This document shows positions 53,469 to 62,621 of a stretch of DNA of 64,000 nt, piece after piece. A model generated the notes under the pieces. The model worked only from the letters and a program-made list of their open reading frames with translations, did no database searches and was not told where the DNA came from. The stretch covers positions 62,001-126,000 of the forward strand of contig CAKRLE010000006.1 in the NCBI GenBank assembly GCA_934359185.1, read 5' to 3'. The DNA comes from an uncultured Lachnospira sp. GTDB lineage: Bacteria; Bacillota; Clostridia; Lachnospirales; Lachnospiraceae. Within the stretch, counting starts at the first letter, position 1; each line of letters starts with the position of its first letter. The translations under genes and the position numbers were made by a program.

Positions 53469-54566
53469 TTAAGGAAGATATTTTTTATATATCTCAAATG
53501 AATCAAATATGCAATGCCACTTGTTAGTTCCCTGTGCCATAACACATACATAATGCTTACCATTCTTCTCAGCATAATTGACAAGGCAATGCTTAGATTC
53601 GTTAACGTAGCCTGTCTTACCTGCCTGAATGGTAACTCCCTCAACCTCATTGCCATACATTCTGCTAAACATTGTACTTGTAAGCAGAATTCCACTTGGA
53701 TGCTGTGTAGTAGGAGCTGTAGTATGCTGATATGTCGATAAAACCTCTGCACACACTGGATTATCCATAGCTGCTCTCATAATCATAGCCATCTCAATTG
53801 GTGTCGTGTACTGATTGCTGCTGTATAATCCTGATGTGTTCTCAAAATGAGTATTGTGAAGTCCTAATTCATCGCACTTTTTATTCATAAGCCTGGCAAA
53901 TTCTTCCTCTGAACCAGCAACAAGATTAGCAAGTCCGACCGCTGCATCTGCACCTGATGGAAGCACAAGTCCATAAAGCATCTCTCTTGCAGACACCTTC
54001 TCATCGACAAGAAATCCTGCTACAGATGCCTCATCAAGATAAAGCTTGTTAAGCTCATCAAACTTAAATGTATAATATGAATTGTCAAGATCTTTTATAT
54101 TCTCAACAGCAACGAGAAGTGTCATAACCTTTGTCATTGATGCTGGATATATCTTAGAATCAGGCTCACGTCCCGCTATAATCTCATTATCCTCAACTGA
54201 TAAAAGAGCTACATACGGTATTCTTACACTTGAATCTGTAATCTCTTTATACGAGCTGCCTGTAACAGGATATGGATATGTCTTCTTAGCTTCTTCTGTC
54301 TCTGGTTCCCCAGCTGCCGCCGCAACCTCATCAACATTATTATCCGCTATATGCGAAGATAACCCACCTTTCAAAGCTTTGATTCCTGCTGATATTCCAA
54401 CAAGCACAAAAGCTATAGCAATAATACTGCACACACATAATGCCACACGTCTCTTAATCAGTCTTAACTGGCGTTCACGCTGTCTTCTTATCTCAAGAGC
54501 CTTTTTTTTGCGCTTCGCTATACGTTCCTGCAGTTCCTCATCATTATTCATATATTCATTACTCAT
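53469..54566 (-). CDS. D-alanyl-D-alanine carboxypeptidase (penicillin-binding, M15-unrelated S11 type)
   Basis: The 365-residue enzyme trims the terminal D-Ala of peptidoglycan stem peptides. It has a basic cytoplasmic N-terminus (RKKKALEIRRQRERQL), one membrane helix (about residues 42-62), then the serine-type motifs: PASMTKVMT (SxxK, near residue 142), LPSGADAAV (SxN-like, with Gly-Ala where Asn is usual) and AGKTGYVNES (KTG). It lacks the usual cleaved signal peptide and C-terminal amphipathic anchor, so the N-terminal helix is the anchor. It lies 24 bases past the DJ-1 gene on the same strand, and might be co-transcribed with it. Confidence 0.9.
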   Translation of the reverse strand: MSNEYMNNDEELQERIAKRKKKALEIRRQRERQLRLIKRRVALCVCSIIAIAFVLVGISAGIKALKGGLSSHIADNNVDEVAAAAGEPETEEAKKTYPYPVTGSSYKEITDSSVRIPYVALLSVEDNEIIAGREPDSKIYPASMTKVMTLLVAVENIKDLDNSYYTFKFDELNKLYLDEASVAGFLVDEKVSAREMLYGLVLPSGADAAVGLANLVAGSEEEFARLMNKKCDELGLHNTHFENTSGLYSSNQYTTPIEMAMIMRAAMDNPVCAEVLSTYQHTTAPTTQHPSGILLTSTMFSRMYGNEVEGVTIQAGKTGYVNESKHCLVNYAEKNGKHYVCVMAQGTNKWHCIFDSFEIYKKYLP

Positions 54567-54590
54567 TAATAAAACCCCATATCTCTATTA

Positions 54591-55139
54591 TTACTTATAC
54601 TGTGTTGATACAGCAAGAGAATCAGCTATGTCTGCCCCTGCAATAAGTCCTACAAGCTCAAGTCCCAAATCTATTGAAGTCCCCATACCTCTTGATGTTG
54701 TAATATTACCATCTGTAACAACTCTTGCTGGTGCTGTAATAATGTCTGCACCTGTAAGATACTGTTCAAATCCTGGAAAACACATCGCCTTCCTGCCATT
54801 AAGAAGTCCAAGGCGTCCAAGTATGCTTGGTGCAGCACATATTGCCGCAATTCTTCCGCCCTCTTTGTCATGTTCTTTCAACATATCAAGAAGCTTCTGT
54901 GACTCCATGTATGATTTGTGTCCAGGTCCTCCAGGTAAAAAAAGCACATCATCTGAATCAATCTCTGCTTCATCAAAAAGCTTGTCTGCATACACATATA
55001 TATTCTGTGCACTCTTTACCTTATAATCACCAGTAATCGAAACTGTCTGTACCTCGATATCCGCTCTTCTTAATATATCAATTACTGCTAATGCTTCAAC
55101 TGTCTCAAATCCATCTGTCAAAAAAGCTGTTACTTTCAT
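54591..55139 (-). CDS. DJ-1/PfpI family protein
   Basis: The 182-residue protein has KVTAFLTDGFETVEALAVID at its start with the conserved Glu, FLPGGPGH near residue 72, and AAICAAPSILG near residue 104, with the reactive cysteine. Such proteins act as glyoxalase/deglycase-like or chaperone proteins, so the function is only broadly known. The start ATG at 55139 follows GGGAG; the longer frame has no site. Confidence 0.9.
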   Translation of the reverse strand: MKVTAFLTDGFETVEALAVIDILRRADIEVQTVSITGDYKVKSAQNIYVYADKLFDEAEIDSDDVLFLPGGPGHKSYMESQKLLDMLKEHDKEGGRIAAICAAPSILGRLGLLNGRKAMCFPGFEQYLTGADIITAPARVVTDGNITTSRGMGTSIDLGLELVGLIAGADIADSLAVSTQYK

Positions 55140-55206
55140 ACGTTTCTCCCATTTGCCAAATTTGACTTTATTGTAACATATAATTATATAGGATTCCATA
55201 AAAACA

Positions 55207-56949
55207 TTAATTTATTTTAATTTGTTTCGATTTTTTTATATTTATGACTATTGCCATCATTGCAGATGCAACAACAAATCCAAGTGCTGCAAGCGGAGCT
55301 TCATCCGCAGTTCTTGGAGCCTGTGACATCATGGCTGTACCATCTGCATCCTGCGCTATTACAAATATACTGAAATGGTCTGTATCAAATAAAACTTTAT
55401 CACCATTAACAGTACTTTCCATCTTATAACATGTCTTTCCGTCATCTGACATCCTATATACAGAAATCTTGTCTTTATCAAATCCATCAGGAATATCTGC
55501 TGTTATGGAAACAAGCCCTGCTGGCTGAACTGCCTGTCCATTTTCATCAAGAATATCTATATCAAATACCACACTCTTTGAAGACCTGTTCTTAACAATA
55601 CGTCTGGCATTGTTATATTCATCGCCACCAACAACTCTGTTAACTGACAGCTTATTATCGTCACCTATCACATTGGAATCTGCAGTTGCTGCAAATCTGA
55701 AATTCTGTCTGGCATATGTCTTCGTATCATCATCTAAATTTCCAACAATCTCTGATTCATCAGCAGATGTAACTATAACATGTGCCGCCATCCTGCCAAA
55801 TGAATTCAGCTCAAATCTCTCAGCAACTGAAGAACCTATCCCTATAACTGAAGCTGTTGTCTGCTGGACATTCTTTGTATCCGTACCCTTTTCCTTTCCA
55901 CCTGCGATATCAAGATATAACCCGCACACTGAATCTGGCAGTTTATTTCTGTTATCTGTGCTGCCATACAGCCCGTTCCACTGATCTACATCCGGATTAA
56001 CATATACAGACTTATTGCCGGCTTTATCCACTATCTCTATATTCTTAACCATATATTTTCCCTCAGGATATGATGATGGTATTCTGAATGTTCCATAATA
56101 TATATTATTATTCTGTTTAAGATCTGCAAATGCTGTCTCTATAGCAAATGAATATCTTCCAAGCAGTGATGCCTTCTCTGATTCATCCTGCTGTCTTTCC
56201 CAGTTAACCTTTAAAGATCCAAGTCCGGAACTATTGTAAACCACATCATTATTATAGACATCCTTTACCACCTCAGATATATCCTCTGCCTCAACAGCAA
56301 ACATTATCTCCTCACCTGCGCTTGCAGATTTTTTCTCAATCTCATAAGAATAAAACTTAGGTGCACTGTTATCCTTTTTATCAGACACAACTGTCACAGA
56401 AAGCTTTTTCTGGTTATCTGTAAGCGCAGTCTTAGTATCTGAAATAAAATCCGAATTATAGATATCCGGGTTATAATAAATGTGTGTCTTCATATCTGAA
56501 TCCATCAATACAACCCTGTCAACCACATACACTCCACCCTGCGTATAATCCGGAACTGCAACATCTATGTATTTCCCGTCCGTAAGGGCTGTATTATCAC
56601 CACCTGCGCTTATCATGCAGCCAGTGTCTGGATTCTTTATCACTATTCCAGCACCTTTTATAGATTTATTATAGTCTTTTAGCACAACAGATACCCTGAA
56701 TCTGCTGCCAGACTTAATATTATCAGAACCTTCAATCCCCAGCGTATCAATAACTGGTGCTGCCACGCTCTGCGTATCTGCCATCGCATACATAGTCTCT
56801 GCCGCAAAAGGCAGTTCTATTCCATCGGCAATCCTGCCGCCCTTCATATCAATTATTGTCTGTGCCATAACGCTTACCACAATTAATAATATTGCAAATA
56901 ATACGCCTATTACATATGCACCAATAACCTTTAACTTTCTTATAACCAT
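55207..56949 (-). CDS. Large surface-exposed protein with N- and C-terminal membrane segments
   Basis: The 580-residue protein begins with a membrane helix (residues about 8-33). A long extracellular part follows with repeated beta-strand units (for example KYMVKNIEIVDKAGNKSVYVNPD, resembling VYVVDRVVLMDSDMKTHIYYNPD), and finally APRTADEAPL, a hydrophobic helix and a basic end KKSKQ. The tail resembles a degenerate cell-wall sorting signal (PxTxD-type, not LPxTG). Function is unknown. The start ATG at 56949 follows GGAGG by 4 bases. It stands alone, divergent from the DegV gene. Confidence 0.75.
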   Translation of the reverse strand: MVIRKLKVIGAYVIGVLFAILLIVVSVMAQTIIDMKGGRIADGIELPFAAETMYAMADTQSVAAPVIDTLGIEGSDNIKSGSRFRVSVVLKDYNKSIKGAGIVIKNPDTGCMISAGGDNTALTDGKYIDVAVPDYTQGGVYVVDRVVLMDSDMKTHIYYNPDIYNSDFISDTKTALTDNQKKLSVTVVSDKKDNSAPKFYSYEIEKKSASAGEEIMFAVEAEDISEVVKDVYNNDVVYNSSGLGSLKVNWERQQDESEKASLLGRYSFAIETAFADLKQNNNIYYGTFRIPSSYPEGKYMVKNIEIVDKAGNKSVYVNPDVDQWNGLYGSTDNRNKLPDSVCGLYLDIAGGKEKGTDTKNVQQTTASVIGIGSSVAERFELNSFGRMAAHVIVTSADESEIVGNLDDDTKTYARQNFRFAATADSNVIGDDNKLSVNRVVGGDEYNNARRIVKNRSSKSVVFDIDILDENGQAVQPAGLVSITADIPDGFDKDKISVYRMSDDGKTCYKMESTVNGDKVLFDTDHFSIFVIAQDADGTAMMSQAPRTADEAPLAALGFVVASAMMAIVINIKKSKQIKIN

Positions 56950-57396
56950 ACTTCCTCCTTGTAAATTATAAAATATAATGTGATACATGGTTCAAATACA
57001 TTTATGTGTGAGCATAAACAACTTTTGCCCAAGTAATCAAAATAAAATAGTGTGAAAAAACGGCATATTGACGTCAAGCTTATAAGTGTATACCTATGCC
57101 AATGACGCTGTCTGCTTCGTTAACTAAAGCAGGCAGCAAGAATATCTGTAAAAGTAAGTTTTGTTTATTAGTATACTAATGTATATGTATATTAACTCAC
57201 ATTTTTATTTTAGTCAAGTATAATTTTTAAATTTATTGTATTATTTTTTGACATATGAAATCAACGAACAAATTATAAATATTCCAGATTGTATATTGTG
57301 GTTTTTAAAACCATGTGATATATTATCAATATAAAAAACAGGCATTTATGTCATTACATACAATAAATTATAATTATTTTATTACGGAGAGATTTT
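56950..57396. other. Intergenic region between divergent genes
   Basis: No gene is supported. It contains a hairpin (CTGTCTGCTT/AAGCAGGCAG, about 57110-57136), AT-rich stretches and the promoter at 57296-57324 of the plus-strand operon. A second promoter-like TTGACA near 57248 has a poor spacing. Confidence 0.5.
57296..57324 (+). promoter_or_regulatory. Promoter of degV-asparaginase operon with palindromic spacer
   Basis: The -35 TTGTGG, 17-bp spacer and -10 TATATT are in order. The palindrome TGGTTTTTAAAACCA (57299-57313) covers the -35 end and spacer and may be an operator. The leader is about 65 bases to the ATG at 57397. Confidence 0.5.
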
Positions 57397-58305
57397 ATGT
57401 TTAAGATTTTTAGCGATACACCTTGTGATTTTACACGCGAATATGCTGAGTCTGTCGGCGTTACACTTGTACCTTTATATGTTTCATTTGACGGAGAACA
57501 CTACCAGAAAGATATATTTGAATTAAGTACAGACGATTTCTACAAAAAGATGATGAGTGAGAAGGTTTATCCTAAGACATCCATGCCTAGTGTACAGGAC
57601 TACATTGATTTCTTCCTTCCTTATGTAAAGGAAGGAACGCCTATTATATCAATTACTATATCAACTCTCTTTAGCGGCTCATTTAATTCTGCTAATATGG
57701 CTGCCGAGCAGATTAAGGAAGATTATCCTGATGCTAAGATTACAGTCTTAAATTCTCAGCTTAACTCTGGCGCACAGGGACTCCTTGTATACGAGGCAAT
57801 GAGAATGAACAGAGACGGCGTTGACTACGAGGATGCTGTTAAAGTCCTTGAAAAGATGACTACTATGGGAACCGTGTATTTTGTAATTGAAGGTCTTGAT
57901 TACCTCAAGAAAGGCGGACGTATCGGCAAGGTTGCATCTATTATCACAGGCGCACTCAACATCCGCCCTGTACTTTACATGAGCAATGGCGAAATCAGCA
58001 TATCTGGTATTACAAGAACACGTAAAAAATCTGTAACAGGCGTGCTTGAAGGTGTTAAAAAGCATTTTAAGAATAACAATATTGATCCTTCAACATATGA
58101 TTTCTCTGTTGAGACAGCTAATGGCAAGGAAGAATGTGACGACCTGCGCAACAGGCTCGAAGCCGATATGAATATTGTATGTGTAGAGAACAGGGAAGAT
58201 TACAGAACAAGAGTTGGCATGATAACAGGATGCCACACTGGTTCTTACACTATGGGAATCGGTTATATGCCTAAGTATGAAACTATCCTTCCCCTTATAA
58301 AATAA
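57397..58305 (+). CDS. DegV/FakB-family fatty-acid-binding protein
   Basis: The 302-residue protein matches DegV proteins: SDTPCDFTREYAE at the start, MPSVQDYIDFF, and TISTLFSGSFNSANMAAE (the STLSGT-like head-group loop), with IIEG-type and KKGGRIGK segments that line the lipid tunnel. In known FakB proteins such binders present a fatty acid to kinase FakA for phosphorylation. No FakA gene is nearby. The start follows GGAGAG. It lies 24 bases ahead of the asparaginase gene, and the pair shares one promoter. Confidence 0.9.
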   Translation: MFKIFSDTPCDFTREYAESVGVTLVPLYVSFDGEHYQKDIFELSTDDFYKKMMSEKVYPKTSMPSVQDYIDFFLPYVKEGTPIISITISTLFSGSFNSANMAAEQIKEDYPDAKITVLNSQLNSGAQGLLVYEAMRMNRDGVDYEDAVKVLEKMTTMGTVYFVIEGLDYLKKGGRIGKVASIITGALNIRPVLYMSNGEISISGITRTRKKSVTGVLEGVKKHFKNNNIDPSTYDFSVETANGKEECDDLRNRLEADMNIVCVENREDYRTRVGMITGCHTGSYTMGIGYMPKYETILPLIK

Positions 58306-58329
58306 TTATAATCCGAAAGGTCTGTATCT

Positions 58330-59319
58330 ATGAAGAATATATTGCTAATTGCAACAGGCGGCACAATCGCCTCTTCACAATCAGATAATGGTCTGACACC
58401 AGCGGTTGACATCAATCGTCTGGTGTCTTATGTTCCTAAGATTAATCACATATGCAATTTTGACTGCATATCCATAATGAATGTCGACAGTTCTAATATG
58501 TCGCCACAGCTCATGGCATCTATCGCTGATTCAATAGCCGATAACTATAGCAGATATGATGGATTTGTGGTCACACACGGTACAGATACCATGGCTTACA
58601 CCGCCGCAGGTTTATCTTATATGATAAGCAATCTCACAAAGCCTGTTATATTAACAGGCTCACAGCTTCCTATCGAAGCCGATAATACTGATGCAATCCA
58701 TAATCTGTATGATGCATTTTTATGTGCATGTGATGATTTCAAGGGAATATATATCGCATTTAATGGAAAATTAATCAGTGGAACCCACGCCATGAAAATA
58801 AGAACCATTGGTTTTGATGCATTCATAAGTGTCAATGCTCCATATGCAGCATTGATTGAAAACGGAGTTATAACCAGATGTTCTGATACCAAATCCTCTG
58901 CCAGAAGCAGCTCTGATACTCTGCCACTCACTGTTGATACAAGATTATGCAGTGATATTATGGTGTTAAAGATATTCCCCGGAATGGGAACAGATATCAT
59001 GGATTATATCAAGTCCCACTATAAAGGAGTTATTATTGAAAGTTTTGGCATAGGTGGAATTCCTAATTCTGGAAGTGATATGATTGCTAAGATACATGAG
59101 CTGATTGATGCCGGCATAGCTGTTGTAATAACAACACAGTGCCTGTACGAAGGAATTAATCTTAACGTCTACGAAGTTGGCCGTACTCTTGCAAAGCAGG
59201 ATATAATAAGCGGTGGCAATATGACAACCGAAGCACTTGTCATGAAGCTAATGTGGGCTTTGGCACATTTTGATACACTTGATAAAATTAAAGAATATAT
59301 TGAAAGCCAGACACTGTGA
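58330..59319 (+). CDS. Type I L-asparaginase
   Basis: Asparaginase makes aspartate and ammonia from asparagine. The 329-residue protein shows LIATGGTIASSQS with the first catalytic threonine, VVTHGTDTMAYTA with the second Thr-Asp pair, and TGSQLPIEA. No signal peptide is seen, so it is cytoplasmic. Its ribosome site is GAAAGG. A terminator stem includes its stop codon (59303-59340). It faces the hydrolase gene at 59353. Confidence 0.93.
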   Translation: MKNILLIATGGTIASSQSDNGLTPAVDINRLVSYVPKINHICNFDCISIMNVDSSNMSPQLMASIADSIADNYSRYDGFVVTHGTDTMAYTAAGLSYMISNLTKPVILTGSQLPIEADNTDAIHNLYDAFLCACDDFKGIYIAFNGKLISGTHAMKIRTIGFDAFISVNAPYAALIENGVITRCSDTKSSARSSSDTLPLTVDTRLCSDIMVLKIFPGMGTDIMDYIKSHYKGVIIESFGIGGIPNSGSDMIAKIHELIDAGIAVVITTQCLYEGINLNVYEVGRTLAKQDIISGGNMTTEALVMKLMWALAHFDTLDKIKEYIESQTL

Positions 59320-59340
59320 ATAACAGCATCTGGCTTTTTA
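59303..59340 (+). terminator. Terminator overlapping the asparaginase stop
   Basis: AAAGCCAGA (59303-59311) pairs with TCTGGCTTT (59329-59337), followed by TTTATATT. One arm lies within the coding sequence. It probably serves both converging genes. Confidence 0.8.
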
Positions 59341-59352
59341 TATTCCTGTATA

Positions 59353-60303
59353 TTATACATGTTCCTTTATCCAGTCATGGATATCCTCGAATATCTCATC
59401 CCTGTTCTGCTCACTGTGAAGCTCATGCCTGCAATCTTCATATAATCTAAGTTCAACATCATTGAGATATCTTGTATACATCATATAAGCTTTCTTGACA
59501 TCTTTGCCATAATTGCCAACAGGATCAGCAAGACCAGATGCAAAAAGCACTGGCAGATCTGCCGGAGTTTTAGCAACATTTTTCTCCTGAATATCATATT
59601 TTATGATGTTAAGGAATCCAAGATAAGCATTAGGTGTAAACATAAATGAGCATTTTTCATCTGAATCATATGCATCAACTATTGACTCATCCCTTGAAAT
59701 CCACGCATTAGCGCTCTTAGGGCTGTCAATCCCTGCATTGTATGTTCCAAACATAAGCTTAGACAATACTTTACTTCTGTATCTGTCACCCTTAGCTCTA
59801 AGCACAGCTTTGGCAGCAAGTATTCCTGCCTCAACAACTGCCATAGACTGATTGCCCGTTCCAAGAATAACTGCCGCATCAACATCACTGCCATACTTCA
59901 TAAGATATCTTCTAAGCATGTATGAACCCATGCTGTGCCCCATAATAATATATGGAAGCTCTGGAAACTTCTTCTTCATGATTCTTGTAAGTCTGTGCAT
60001 ATCAAGTATAAGATACATAGCTGATTCATCTGGCGAAACTGAATCGTCAAAATATCCCCAGTCATCTTTAGATGCAACTGAATCACCATGTCCAAGATGG
60101 TCATTGCCGGCAACTACATATCCTCGGTTAGCAAAATACATCGCCATCTCATTAAATCTTTCAATATGGTCAATCATGCCATGTGCAATCTGGATAACTC
60201 CCACAGGTTTATCATACTTATCACTATCTGGCATCCAGACTACCACATGAATATTGCATCTTCCGCTTGATGACTCATAAGCTTTCTGTTTAACCTCTAC
60301 CAT
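59353..60303 (-). CDS. Alpha/beta hydrolase, monoacylglycerol-lipase-like (serine aminopeptidase S33 fold)
   Basis: The 316-residue enzyme shows IAHGMIDHIERF near residue 40, GNDHLGHGDS near 70, and the nucleophile elbow GHSMGSYM near 115. ASGLADPVGNYGK (near 260) supplies the Asp, and CRHELHSEQN supplies the His. It should hydrolyse lipid or short ester substrates. The start ATG at 60303 follows AGAGG by 8 bases; an ATG two codons earlier is too close. It lies 40 bases past the NUDIX gene and may share its transcript. Confidence 0.9.
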   Translation of the reverse strand: MVEVKQKAYESSSGRCNIHVVVWMPDSDKYDKPVGVIQIAHGMIDHIERFNEMAMYFANRGYVVAGNDHLGHGDSVASKDDWGYFDDSVSPDESAMYLILDMHRLTRIMKKKFPELPYIIMGHSMGSYMLRRYLMKYGSDVDAAVILGTGNQSMAVVEAGILAAKAVLRAKGDRYRSKVLSKLMFGTYNAGIDSPKSANAWISRDESIVDAYDSDEKCSFMFTPNAYLGFLNIIKYDIQEKNVAKTPADLPVLFASGLADPVGNYGKDVKKAYMMYTRYLNDVELRLYEDCRHELHSEQNRDEIFEDIHDWIKEHV

Positions 60304-60343
60304 TTGCATTACCTCTCTGATTAAATCCGCATTTATAATGCAT

Positions 60344-60910
60344 CTACTTCATCCCAACAGCCCACATATAGCAGAATGCCTGTGTTCTGGCTGCAAAATG
60401 CCTGTCTCTTAAAAGCTCCTTTACCTGCTGCCTTGTGTACCACGCAGCCTCTATCTCCTCAACCGTTGACGTACTTGGTTTAAATGTTCCACCAGCCTTA
60501 CCGATAATAACCGCATTCGTTTCATTGGAAAATCCGATTGCACTGTAACTGTCATAGAGCTTATCATTAACAGATAACAATGTAAGTCCTGTTTCTTCCC
60601 TCAATTCTCTCGCCGCAGCAACCTCCGGCGTCTCTCCCGGGTCAATAAGCCCTGCCGGAAAATTGTACACATAATCATCAACCGACATGCGGAACTCCTT
60701 GTTAAGAAGTATCCTGTCTCCTGCCTCGTCAGTGGCAACTATAACCACGCCATCCGTATGAGGATTACGTATCTGATCCTCTGTGGCAATATTCTTGTCA
60801 CGGCTTATTATCTCATAGACTTTCTTTTTATTGTCCTCTGTCGTATACATGAGATTGTATCGGTCAATAAATGCGCCCTCATGCACCTTTTCCACACCAT
60901 CAAACTTCAT
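60344..60910 (-). CDS. NUDIX hydrolase, ADP-ribose-pyrophosphatase-like
   Basis: The 188-residue protein carries a full NUDIX box, GLIDPGETPEVAAARELREETGL near residue 90, with all metal-binding glutamates. The PAGLIDPGE element is typical of ADP-sugar pyrophosphatases. It probably hydrolyses ADP-ribose or other nucleoside diphosphate compounds. It lies upstream of the hydrolase on the same strand. Confidence 0.9.
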   Translation of the reverse strand: MKFDGVEKVHEGAFIDRYNLMYTTEDNKKKVYEIISRDKNIATEDQIRNPHTDGVVIVATDEAGDRILLNKEFRMSVDDYVYNFPAGLIDPGETPEVAAARELREETGLTLLSVNDKLYDSYSAIGFSNETNAVIIGKAGGTFKPSTSTVEEIEAAWYTRQQVKELLRDRHFAARTQAFCYMWAVGMK

Positions 60911-60981
60911 TAAAATTACCTGTCTTCCAATTAATTATCAACATATCTGGCATCCTGCGATACATTTGCTGACAACACAGT

Positions 60982-62442
60982 TTATCTGTGCATCTTGAAT
61001 GAATCAGTATCGAAATGAGAAAGATTTTCTCTTACACCTCGCTCATCTGCCTCTGCTATAAGCATATCTCTGTCTTTCTTAAATGCCATCTCTGTCTTAT
61101 GCTGGCTAGGACCGCCTACACAGCCTCCCTCGCACATCATGCCTTCTATAAAATCTACAGGAAGCTTACCTGCCTTCATAAGAAGAAGTGCCTTCTTACA
61201 CTCATCCGCACCAGCACATTTCTCAACCTTGATATCAGCAGTATCAAATCCAACTTCCTCCATAGACTTGAGAACAGCTGCTGTAACTCCACCACCGTTA
61301 CCAAATCTCTTTCCGTATATACTTGCCTGCTGCGTATCATTCTCTTCTGCCTCGAACACAACTTTTTTGGCTCTCATAAGTGAGCGGAACTCACCGATTG
61401 TAAGTGCATAGTCTGCATTACCCTGTATTGACTTATCCCTTACTTCATCCTTCTTTGCAATACATGGTCCAACAAATACTGTGACCGCATCAGGTTCTTT
61501 TGCCTTAATCAGACGTGATACAGCACACATTGGAGATACTGTTGTTGAAATGTTATCTATAAGCTCTGGGTAATGCTTCTTAATCATATTAACAAATGCC
61601 GGACAGCATGAGGTCGTCTTCTTCTTGCCAGCTTCATGTGCCTCAATCCATTCATCTGCTTCACTTGCTGCTGTTAAATCACCACCAAGTCCTACTTCTA
61701 TCATATCTGAGAAACCAAGCTTCTTACAGGCTGTTCTTATACTTGACATAGTTATGTCTGCACCAAACTGACCTTCCATTGCTGGAGCAAACATGGCAAC
61801 AACATTTTTACCCTCACGGATTGCATTGATAACTGACACGATATCAGTCTTAGAACCAATAGCGCCAAATGGACATCTGTGAATACATTTACCACATCTG
61901 ATACATTTATCATCATCAATTACGCAGATTCCATCCTCATCCATGGTAATTGCACCAACTGGACAGGCTTTCTTACATGGTCTTATAAGGTCAGCAATTG
62001 CGTTGTATGGACAGGCTTTGGCACACATTCCGCACTCTTTACATTTGTCAGGTTCTATGTAAGCTCTGTCCCTGCCCATAGTGATAGCGCCAAACTTACA
62101 TGCCTGCTGACAGGCTCTTGCCATACATTTTCTACAATTATCAGTAACGATATAGTGTGAAAGCGCACAGTCAGCACAGGCTGAACCAATTACCTGTATT
62201 ATATTATCAGAATTCTCCTGACCGTTATCGTTAGGTGATAACCCTTCAGCCAGACGGATTCTCTGCCTGATTATCTCTCGTTCTTTATATACACAACAGC
62301 GGAACTTAGGTCTGAGACCCGGTATCATCTTAAATGGAAGTTCTTCCTTTTCCTCCTCAAGAGTTCCAGCATATGCAAGCTTTGCTACCTCGTAATTAAC
62401 CTCATGTTTGATTTTAACAATTGTTGCATCATTCGTTAACAT
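60982..62442 (-). CDS. [FeFe]-hydrogenase-like iron-sulfur protein (group B type)
   Basis: The 486-residue protein has N-terminal ferredoxin clusters (CADCALS, CRKCMARACQQAC, CKECGMCAKACP, CIRCGKCIHRCP) in about residues 88-190, then a hydrogenase H-domain. The H-cluster motifs are TTSCCPAFV (Cys279/280), SPMCAV (Cys306), VGPCIAKKDEV (Cys327) and MMCEGGCVGGP (Cys437/441). The pattern differs from the canonical group A motifs (TSCCPxW, MPCxxKKxE), and matches the group B hydrogenases of anaerobes, whose role is unclear. There is no maturation gene nearby. The start at 62442 follows GGAGG; the longer frame start is 15 bases earlier. It may evolve or sense H2. Confidence 0.85.
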   Translation of the reverse strand: MLTNDATIVKIKHEVNYEVAKLAYAGTLEEEKEELPFKMIPGLRPKFRCCVYKEREIIRQRIRLAEGLSPNDNGQENSDNIIQVIGSACADCALSHYIVTDNCRKCMARACQQACKFGAITMGRDRAYIEPDKCKECGMCAKACPYNAIADLIRPCKKACPVGAITMDEDGICVIDDDKCIRCGKCIHRCPFGAIGSKTDIVSVINAIREGKNVVAMFAPAMEGQFGADITMSSIRTACKKLGFSDMIEVGLGGDLTAASEADEWIEAHEAGKKKTTSCCPAFVNMIKKHYPELIDNISTTVSPMCAVSRLIKAKEPDAVTVFVGPCIAKKDEVRDKSIQGNADYALTIGEFRSLMRAKKVVFEAEENDTQQASIYGKRFGNGGGVTAAVLKSMEEVGFDTADIKVEKCAGADECKKALLLMKAGKLPVDFIEGMMCEGGCVGGPSQHKTEMAFKKDRDMLIAEADERGVRENLSHFDTDSFKMHR

Positions 62443-62554
62443 AATCTCATCCTCCATTGCATCTTATACACTAAACCTGATGCCTTCAGTGTGTTCATAT
62501 TTCTTGTTACAATTGTTATAATTTTATCATATTCTGATTTTAGATACAATACAA

Positions 62555-62604
62555 ACTTCCCACACATCCATATGCTTACATACATATGAGATAGTGTGGG
62601 AAGT
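62555..62604 (-). terminator. Terminator after metallophosphoesterase gene
   Basis: ACTTCCCACAC (62555-62565) pairs perfectly with GTGTGGGAAGT (62594-62604), with an inner CATATG pairing. On the minus strand TTTGTATTG follows. It lies 18 bases past the gene stop. Confidence 0.8.
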
Positions 62605-62621
62605 CAGATTAAAAATGTTTA

